Part shown: piece by piece, positions 6,571 to 11,083 of the stretch
Layout: each line of letters begins with the position of its first letter
How positions within the stretch are numbered: the stretch's first letter is position 1
From: Anaerolineaceae bacterium UBA5224
GTDB lineage: Bacteria; Chloroflexota; Anaerolineae; Anaerolineales; Anaerolineaceae
Assembly: GCA_002409365.1 (NCBI GenBank)
Contig: DHUW01000068.1
Span: 23,011 to 34,093, forward strand
Direction: 5' to 3'
Length of the DNA stretch: 11,083 bases
The notes under the pieces: generated by a model
Told to the model about the DNA's origin: nothing
The model's input: only the letters and a program-made list of their open reading frames with translations
Databases searched by the model: none
Program-made: the position numbers and the translations under genes

Positions 6571-7494
6571 ATGGAGTTTAATAAAGAACCTCATGACAAT
6601 TTAATAAACAAGGTATCCGGTGTTTTAATAGTGGATAAACCTGTTGGAATGACTTCTCATGATGTTGTACAGTTCATCCGAAAAGGAACCCATATCAACC
6701 GAGCCGGTCATACTGGCACACTCGATCCCCGTGCTTCAGGAGTTTTGGTAGTTCTCGTAGGTCCGGCGGTACGGTTAAGCGAGTATGTATCCGCTTCCGA
6801 TAAACGTTATCAGGCGGTTATTAAATTTGGAATAACCACCAGCACTTACGACACTGAAGGTGAAATTACCAGCCGTCGCCCGGTTGACATCAGTTATGAA
6901 GAACTTGAAGAATCTCTCAAAGGATTTGTCGGAGAATTTGAACAAACCCCGCCAGCTTATTCAGCCTTGAAAATTAAAGGAAAAAAGGCGTACGAACTCG
7001 CCCGCGAAGGCAAAGAAGTAGAGTTGGAACCGCGTTTGATCACGGTGCATAGCCTGGAATTGCTCGATTGGGACCCGCCAGAGGCTGTGGTCGACATTCA
7101 ATGTTCCTCGGGCACATATGTTCGTTCATTAGCGTCAGATCTTGGAGAAAAACTCGGCGCGGGTGCCACTTTGATCGGTCTGCGCCGAACCAAGAATGGC
7201 AGGTTCGGTCTGCGTGATGCCGTTTCATTGCGCCGCCTGGAAGAAGCATTTGATAATGGCGATTGGTATAAATTCCTCATTCCAGCTGCCGAAGCCCTGG
7301 GAGACTGGCATACCATCGTGGTAAACGTATCGCAAGTTGATGAAATCAGCCATGGTCATCGTATTCCAGGTGAACTCGGTCTTGAGAATGGCATGCAGGC
7401 AAGAGCCATCAGCGAGGATGGAGAATTAATTGCCTTGCTTGAATATGATGCCGAAACCAGTGAATGGCAACCGAGAAAAGTATTTAGCAATTAA
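6571..7494 (+). CDS. truB: tRNA pseudouridine-55 synthase TruB
   Basis: TruB converts U55 in the T-loop of nearly all tRNAs to pseudouridine. The 307-aa product has GVLIVDKPVGMTSHDVV at the start of the fold, the catalytic motif G-H-T-G-T-L-D52-P-R-A-S-G with Asp52 as nucleophile, the RYQAVIKFG and TYDTEGE stretches, Q-T-P-P-A-Y-S-A-L-K, and the C-S-S-G-T-Y-V-R-S-L-A-x-D-L-G motif of the synthase core, then LRRTKNGRFGL. A C-terminal PUA-like region (about 245-307) follows. The ATG 6571 is preceded by AGAGGA; the gene starts 10 nt after the nrnA stop. A rho-independent terminator lies just downstream. Confidence 0.95.
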   Translation: MEFNKEPHDNLINKVSGVLIVDKPVGMTSHDVVQFIRKGTHINRAGHTGTLDPRASGVLVVLVGPAVRLSEYVSASDKRYQAVIKFGITTSTYDTEGEITSRRPVDISYEELEESLKGFVGEFEQTPPAYSALKIKGKKAYELAREGKEVELEPRLITVHSLELLDWDPPEAVVDIQCSSGTYVRSLASDLGEKLGAGATLIGLRRTKNGRFGLRDAVSLRRLEEAFDNGDWYKFLIPAAEALGDWHTIVVNVSQVDEISHGHRIPGELGLENGMQARAISEDGELIALLEYDAETSEWQPRKVFSN

Positions 7495-7506
7495 TAAGAA
7501 GTGCCG

Positions 7507-7544
7507 GCACCCCGCCCAACGAAAAAAGGCGGGGTGCTTTCTTT
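7507..7544 (+). terminator. Intrinsic terminator between truB and ribF
   Basis: GCACCCCGCC (7507-7516) pairs perfectly with GGCGGGGTGC (7528-7537), an 11-nt A-rich loop between them, followed by TTTCTTT (7538-7544). It begins 12 nt after the truB stop codon and its tract ends 14 nt before the ribF ATG at 7559. It may end most transcripts of the upstream cluster, or act as a partial terminator that sets a lower level for ribF-thyX. Its left arm overlaps a perfect 10-bp palindrome GTGCCGGCAC (7501-7510). Confidence 0.85.
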
Positions 7545-7558
7545 ACAGAGGACAAACG

Positions 7559-8494
7559 ATGAGCTTAATGTTTAATGATTGGCCTGAAAAACCGCTTGAG
7601 CCCTCCTGGATTACGATTGGCAACTTCGACGGAGTGCATCTCGGTCATCAGGAATTGATCGCACAACTTATTGCCCATGCAAAAGAAGATAATGCATTAT
7701 CGGTGGCACTTACATTTTGGCCGCACCCTCGTGTTTACTTTACCCAGTCTGTGGAAGGCTTTTATTTGAATGATCAGACTGAAAAGGAGGAACTCCTGGC
7801 GAAAACCGGATTGGATGTGATTGTATTCCTGCCTTTCAATCAGCAATTAGCCAACCTCGACACCATGCAATTTATGACCAGGCTCAATCAGTCTATACCC
7901 ATAAAAGGGCTTTTGGTAGGGGAAAACTTTGCCTTGGGGAAGGGCAGACAAGGTACTGGTGAGGTACTGCAAGGAGTCTGTATGCAAATTGGCGTGCCTT
8001 GTTTGCATATCGCCCCAGTTATGTTGGATGGCGAAAGAGTATCTTCGCAGCGAATCCGTCAGACACTTGATGCTGGTCAGGTTGAGGAAACCGCCAGACT
8101 TCTCGGACGACCTTATGTTTTGTCTGGGAATGTTGCACCTGGTAAAAAGCTGGGTTCCAAATTAGGTTTCCCAACGGCCAACCTTTATTTCGATCTCCAG
8201 CGAAAACTTCCCCGGTATGGTGTCTATGCCACACTGGTTGATATAGAAGGAAAATCTTTCAAATCTGTGACCAGTGTGGGGATCCGCCCAACCTTCAATG
8301 ACGGCAATATGCCCAGCGTCGAGGTGCTGTTGCTCGATTTTGATGAAAATATTTACGGTAAACTAATCCACGTCAAATTCGTTCGATTTTTGAGAGATGA
8401 GATCAAATTCGATAATGTTCAAGATCTGATAGATCAGATTGAGCAAGACAAAATTAACGCACGGAGGGTCCTCGACAATGGAATTCAAGCGTAG
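7559..8494 (+). CDS. ribF: Bifunctional riboflavin kinase / FAD synthetase RibF
   Basis: RibF makes FMN from riboflavin and ATP, then FAD from FMN and ATP. The 311-aa product has the nucleotidyltransferase domain first (about 15-170): I-T-I-G-N-F-D-G-V-H27-L-G-H30, with the HxGH-type ATP motif, GENFALGKGR, and S162-S-Q-R-I-R167. The riboflavin kinase domain follows (about 182-305): PGKKLGSKLGF then P205-T-A-N208, PRYGVYATLV, VGIRPTFND and V-E-V-L-L-L-D-F. Both domains look complete. Start ATG 7559 has AGAGGA 6 nt upstream; an upstream in-frame start would have to read through the terminator hairpin and is unlikely. The 3' end overlaps the next gene by 17 nt. No FMN riboswitch is seen upstream; the leader after the terminator is too short to hold one. 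Confidence 0.95.
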   Translation: MSLMFNDWPEKPLEPSWITIGNFDGVHLGHQELIAQLIAHAKEDNALSVALTFWPHPRVYFTQSVEGFYLNDQTEKEELLAKTGLDVIVFLPFNQQLANLDTMQFMTRLNQSIPIKGLLVGENFALGKGRQGTGEVLQGVCMQIGVPCLHIAPVMLDGERVSSQRIRQTLDAGQVEETARLLGRPYVLSGNVAPGKKLGSKLGFPTANLYFDLQRKLPRYGVYATLVDIEGKSFKSVTSVGIRPTFNDGNMPSVEVLLLDFDENIYGKLIHVKFVRFLRDEIKFDNVQDLIDQIEQDKINARRVLDNGIQA

Positions 8495-9896
8495 AATCTA
8501 CCGACTTAGCCCCAAAAATTTTGGCGCGGAGACTATCGCAGTCACTTTTGCCAAAACATCCCGCTCCCCTGAACCCTTTGATCAGATCGCTGCTGAATTG
8601 GATGAAGAAAGCAGTACTGAATTTAGCGAAAAATGGATCGTAGGATATGGGCATAGCAGTGTTGCCGAACACGCCGTTTTGCACATGGCACTGGAGAATG
8701 TCTCACGCCTGGCGATCGAAACAATCGAATCTAACCGACTGGCTTCCTACACCGAAAAATCGACACGTTATCAACAATGGGATTCGAACGCCTTTGTCAT
8801 TCCACCGGAGATACGCCATAGTCCATTTGCCAAAAGTTATGAGGAACATCTTTCGCGTCTTTTTCTTACCTATGGAGAGATATTGGAAGGTCTATTACCC
8901 TGGGGGCAAGCTCAAACCGAACGCAAAGAAGGCGAATCAGAGAGAGCCTGGTCGAACCGTGCCCGAGTGAAGGCTGTGGATGTGGCTCGCTTCGTTTTAC
9001 CAGCCGCTTCGATGGCAAATGTCGGTCTCACAATCAACGCCCGGTCTCTGGAATATGCCATCCGCAAGATGCTTTCATCGGAACTGATGGAGGTGCGTTT
9101 GATTGGCGAAGAAATAAAAACGGTGGCAACCCAGGAACTGCCTACGTTGGTGAAGTATGCTGAGCCCATCGGATTTCTACCTGAGGTGACCCAATTTGTT
9201 CGCGGGCTTACGGCTGACCTGACAAACAGCTACAGACAACCTTTTCAATTGGTTGATATTGATCCGGATGGAGAAGATAAGGTCCTGGCGGCGATACTTT
9301 ATCGGTTCGGCAAGGCCAGCTTCCAGAACTGCCTTACCCACGTGAAAAGCCTTTCCCGGTCAGAAAAACAAGCATTTGTAGACAAGCTTTTCGAAAAAGT
9401 AGGTAAGTATGACAACCCGCTGCGCGAACTTGAGTATGCGGTTGCCTCATTTGACCTGATCATGGACCAGGGTGCTTACTTTGAGTTTAAGCGCCATCGC
9501 ATGATGACCCAAACTGTCCAGGATTTCACGGTTGAGCATGGATATGCGATACCGTTGGCGATCAGTGAAGCGGGCCTGGAGGAGAAGTTCAGGGCTGCCA
9601 TGGATGAAATCGCCAGACTATATGAGCAGATAGCTGCCTGGAATCCCCAGGTTGCAGCCTATGTTTTGCCCAATGCCTTCAACCGGCGCGTGCTTTGCCA
9701 GGCTAACTTGCGGTCGTTATACCATTTCATCAAGTTGAGAACAGCAAGCAATGCTCATTTTTCAATCCGGCGGGTAGCTTATGCCATGTTGGAATTATTA
9801 AGTGAACATTACCCGTTGTTTTCAGAGAAGATCCTCACAAAAGATGGCTTGAACAGTCAGGAAATTACAGCGCAGTATTTCAGCATGACGGAATAA
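8478..9896 (+). CDS. thyX: Double-domain ThyX-like flavin-dependent thymidylate synthase homologue
   Basis: ThyX makes dTMP from dUMP using methylene-tetrahydrofolate, FAD and NADPH. Usual ThyX is about 220-250 aa; this product is 472 aa and is two ThyX domains in tandem. Domain 1 (about 15-225) has G58-H-S-S-V-A-E-H65, then SNRLASYTEKSTRY (85-98) at the place of the signature RHRxxSxNExSxRY, then A-R171-F-V-L-P and T-I-N187-A-R-S-L. Domain 2 (about 265-460) has E319, then R339-H-R-M-M-T-Q-T-V at the signature, A394-Y-V-L-P, N410-L-R-S-L and L-R421-T-A-S-N-A-H. So each half of the signature is kept in only one domain. Whether it is an active synthase, or a related enzyme, cannot be told from sequence alone. 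Start ATG 8478 has GGAGGG 9 nt upstream and lies inside ribF (17-nt overlap, different frame), so translation is likely coupled. No intrinsic terminator follows. Confidence 0.85.
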   Translation: MEFKRRIYRLSPKNFGAETIAVTFAKTSRSPEPFDQIAAELDEESSTEFSEKWIVGYGHSSVAEHAVLHMALENVSRLAIETIESNRLASYTEKSTRYQQWDSNAFVIPPEIRHSPFAKSYEEHLSRLFLTYGEILEGLLPWGQAQTERKEGESERAWSNRARVKAVDVARFVLPAASMANVGLTINARSLEYAIRKMLSSELMEVRLIGEEIKTVATQELPTLVKYAEPIGFLPEVTQFVRGLTADLTNSYRQPFQLVDIDPDGEDKVLAAILYRFGKASFQNCLTHVKSLSRSEKQAFVDKLFEKVGKYDNPLRELEYAVASFDLIMDQGAYFEFKRHRMMTQTVQDFTVEHGYAIPLAISEAGLEEKFRAAMDEIARLYEQIAAWNPQVAAYVLPNAFNRRVLCQANLRSLYHFIKLRTASNAHFSIRRVAYAMLELLSEHYPLFSEKILTKDGLNSQEITAQYFSMTE

Positions 9897-9965
9897 TCCA
9901 TAGTTGTTTGAAAGTCACTGTTTGCGTTAATCTACTCACCCTTCTGTAGAGGATACCTTCACAGT

Positions 9966-10017
9966 ATTCCGAATTAACATAAGGAGCGTAAGGTTTATTG
10001 TGGTTATTCTGAATTAA
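9966..10017 (+). repeat. Two ATTCnGAAT dyads in direct repeat upstream of the lipoprotein gene
   Basis: ATTCCGAATTAA (9966-9977) and ATTCTGAATTAA (10006-10017) differ at one base of twelve. Each contains a small dyad, ATTC-n-GAAT. They are 40 bp apart start to start, close to four helical turns, and the second covers the expected -35 position of the TATAAT at 10031. This fits a pair of regulator-binding sites, but no regulator is identified. Confidence 0.45.
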
Positions 10018-10030
10018 AATCCATTACAGG

Positions 10031-10060
10031 TATAATAAAAAGGTTGCTGGCATCGCCGGC
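10031..10060 (+). promoter_or_regulatory. Promoter -10 element and short leader hairpin of the lipoprotein gene
   Basis: TATAAT at 10031-10036 is a perfect -10 box. No good -35 hexamer lies 16-18 nt upstream (best are TTCTGA- or TCTGAA-like), so expression may need an activator, for instance at the ATTCnGAAT sites. The predicted transcript starts near 10043 and begins with a small hairpin, GCTGGC (10046-10051) with GCCGGC (10055-10060), loop ATC, directly before the ribosome binding site AAAGGA and ATG 10073. Confidence 0.5.
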
Positions 10061-10072
10061 AGAAAGGAAACC

Positions 10073-10519
10073 ATGAAAAAACAACTTACCCTGCTACTCA
10101 CCTTGATGTTGGTATTCACTTTTGCGCTTTCGGCTTGTGGAAAAGCTTCTGAACCCACAGAAGATGGAAACACAGTAAATTTGCCAGTCGTTGATGGGGG
10201 AGATGATCAGACTACTGAATCAACTTTGGCTCCGGCAGATGCCTACCCGGTAGAAGAACCCGCGAATGACGCGGCGCTTGCTTACCCGGCCGACGCAGCG
10301 CTTGCATACCCAGTTGACCCTTCCAGCCCAACCTATGATGCTGATATGGAAGCCTATTTAACAGCCCTGCTTGATGGAAATCATAGTGTTGAATCGTTGT
10401 TGGAAAAAGATTTTACAGCTGAACAATGGCGCGGGATCCTATTGAATGCAACTCATTCTCACCTGACCTTGAGTGAAGGCGCTCTGCAAGCAATCATTGA
10501 TTGGTTGATGTCCAAATAA
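10073..10519 (+). CDS. Small lipoprotein of unknown function with AYP repeats
   Basis: I do not recognise this 148-aa protein. It begins with a lipoprotein signal peptide: MKKQ, a hydrophobic run (5-19) and the lipobox L19-S-A-C22, so the mature protein should be lipid-anchored at Cys22 on the outer face of the cytoplasmic membrane. Next comes a low-complexity acidic linker (about 23-88) with three Y-P units: D-A-Y-P-V, then D66-A-A-L-A-Y-P and again D74-A-A-L-A-Y-P. The last about 60 residues (from YDADMEAYL) look like a small folded, mostly helical domain ending in IIDWLMSK, without a catalytic motif I can name. AAAGGA lies just before the ATG. It has its own promoter and a strong terminator, so it is a single-gene unit, separate from the upstream cluster. 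Confidence 0.85.
   Translation: MKKQLTLLLTLMLVFTFALSACGKASEPTEDGNTVNLPVVDGGDDQTTESTLAPADAYPVEEPANDAALAYPADAALAYPVDPSSPTYDADMEAYLTALLDGNHSVESLLEKDFTAEQWRGILLNATHSHLTLSEGALQAIIDWLMSK
10268..10315 (+). repeat. Tandem 24-bp repeat inside the lipoprotein gene
   Basis: Two adjacent 24-bp units (10268-10291 and 10292-10315) both begin GAC-GC-G/A-GCGCTTGC and encode D-A-A-L-A-Y-P plus one variable residue. The unit is a multiple of three, so copy changes keep the frame. A degenerate half unit (encoding DAYPV) lies upstream. Confidence 0.7.
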
Positions 10520-10534
10520 CAATATCGGCTTAGT

Positions 10535-10561
10535 AAACACCCTCGTCACGAGGGTGTTTTT
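10535..10561 (+). terminator. Intrinsic terminator after the lipoprotein gene
   Basis: AAACACCCTC (10535-10544) pairs perfectly with GAGGGTGTTT (10550-10559) around GTCAC, followed by a T run to 10561. It lies 15 nt after the lipoprotein stop codon and is a textbook rho-independent terminator. Confidence 0.93.
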
Positions 10562-10633
10562 GTATTCCTTTTTTATCATCCCAGGCTTTTTCCTGCCATC
10601 CTGGTTTAATAGAATCTTAAATGATATGTTGGA

Positions 10634-10662
10634 TTGATAAACAATCGTTTATCCCTGATATT
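10634..10662 (+). promoter_or_regulatory. Candidate promoter with an 18-bp dyad in the spacer
   Basis: TTGATA (10634-10639) and GATATT (10657-10662) are 17 nt apart and form a fair sigma-70 match. A perfect inverted repeat, GATAAAC (10636-10642) and GTTTATC (10647-10653) with AATC between, overlaps the -35 and fills the spacer, a typical operator position. Transcription would start near 10669 and leave a leader of about 125 nt before the next gene. Confidence 0.35.
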
Positions 10663-10705
10663 TACAACTATTCTGAGTGAAAATCAATTTTCATGCCTGG
10701 TCGTC

Positions 10706-10724
10706 GTAATTTTGCTCAAATTAC
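10706..10724 (+). promoter_or_regulatory. Inverted repeat in the leader of the last gene
   Basis: GTAATTT (10706-10712) and AAATTAC (10718-10724) form a perfect 7-bp stem with the loop TGCTC. A -10-like TACAAT (10728-10733) lies just after it, so it could be an RNA hairpin or an operator for a second promoter. Both readings are tentative in this AT-rich spacer. Confidence 0.35.
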
Positions 10725-10793
10725 AGTTACAATAATAATGGACGGAAATGGGCGGGTTGCCTGCTTTCGTTAACTTAAGAGAAGGAGTTGGGA

Positions 10794-11083
10794 ATGACAA
10801 TTTACCTTTATCTTTCATTACTTCCAGAAGCATTGATTGCCTCCATGCTTAGCCCGGAAGAGTTCGGCACTTATTACGCGGTAGGTTCGGTCAAAAAATC
10901 CCGGGGTCAGGCGATGTTTTTCGAAGTCGATCCCACATTTCGAGATCCGTATTTCCGTGTAGATGATGCTTATGCACGTTGTGTTCCTCATGAAGATGGC
11001 AGTCTGAAGGCTTCGGTCTACATCTCTGTCTATCGAGTCCTGGAGCACATGGATTTTAATGCTTTGAAACATCTCTATCTGAC
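10794..11083 (+). CDS. Conserved-looking protein of unknown function, N-terminal part (runs off right edge)
   Basis: The ATG 10794 is preceded by GAAGGAG with 6 nt spacing and opens 96 codons without a stop to the window edge. The protein begins MTIYLYLSLLPEALIASML, followed by S-P-E-E-F-G-T-Y-Y-A-V-G, a basic segment KKSRGQAMFFEVD, and VYISVYRVLEHM. The opening is moderately hydrophobic but contains Pro and Glu and lacks a charged n-region, so I do not read it as a signal peptide. The compact, patterned sequence looks like a folded cytoplasmic protein rather than a chance ORF. I have no function to offer. It stands after a terminator and a 230-bp spacer, so it is the first gene of a new unit. 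Confidence 0.8.
   Translation, partial: MTIYLYLSLLPEALIASMLSPEEFGTYYAVGSVKKSRGQAMFFEVDPTFRDPYFRVDDAYARCVPHEDGSLKASVYISVYRVLEHMDFNALKHLYL

Noticed and set aside
7430..7558. ribF extended upstream into the truB end
   Set aside because: The extra 43 residues would be translated from the truB 3' end and the terminator hairpin and do not resemble RibF; ATG 7559 has a good ribosome binding site.
7495..7558. FMN riboswitch before ribF
   Set aside because: The spacer is only 64 nt and is filled by a simple terminator; the conserved multi-helix FMN element is not there.
8439..8477. thyX start at 8439 inside ribF
   Set aside because: The non-ATG start has no Shine-Dalgarno sequence, while ATG 8478 has GGAGGG 9 nt upstream.
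9897..10030. Intrinsic terminator after thyX
   Set aside because: Only a 5-bp stem (9931-9935 with 9946-9950) without a T tract was found, too weak to call.
10818..11072. 84-codon frame on the minus strand at the right edge
   Set aside because: The plus-strand frame from 10794 has a strong ribosome binding site, stays open to the edge and reads as a regular protein; the minus frame has neither.

Overview
The window (about 48-50% GC by eye) looks like chromosome from a member of the Chloroflexota, most likely class Anaerolineae. That placement is an inference from gene order, protein style and an unusual double-length ThyX; no rRNA or other marker is present to confirm it. No tRNA, rRNA, CRISPR array, IS element or phage gene was seen, and codon style is even throughout.

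Layout. (1) Positions 1-593, minus strand: the N-terminal third of a GH13 alpha-glucosidase/oligo-1,6-glucosidase, cut by the left edge, with its own promoter. (2) Positions 594-889: a divergent intergenic region with a good promoter facing right, then a leader with two mutually exclusive hairpins, one terminator-like. (3) Positions 890-9896: one long same-strand cluster, nusA - ylxR - infB - rbfA - nrnA (DHH phosphoesterase) - truB - [intrinsic terminator] - ribF - thyX-like. It covers transcription elongation/antitermination, translation initiation, ribosome maturation, RNA turnover, tRNA modification, then flavin cofactor synthesis and a flavin-dependent thymidylate synthase relative. rimP, usually upstream of nusA, and ylxQ, usually between ylxR and infB, are missing. 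(4) Positions 9897-10561: a monocistronic lipoprotein gene with its own promoter, two upstream ATTCnGAAT dyads and a strong terminator. (5) Positions 10562-11083: an intergenic region with two inverted repeats, then the start of an unrecognised gene cut by the right edge.

Most notable. The ThyX-like protein (472 aa) is a tandem of two ThyX domains. They have lost opposite halves of the active-site signature: domain 1 keeps the S-x-T-E-x-S-x-R-Y side plus an 'ARFVLP' arginine, while domain 2 keeps the R-H-R side plus the later 'LR' arginine. This is what a covalent pseudo-heterodimer with one composite site would look like. Its gene overlaps ribF, which makes the FAD such an enzyme would need. 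Second, the nusA leader looks like a transcription attenuator, which fits NusA controlling its own synthesis. Third, a canonical terminator sits only 15 nt before the ribF start codon inside the cluster. Fourth, the NusA, YlxR and RbfA proteins all end in (or carry, C-terminally) strongly acidic regions.
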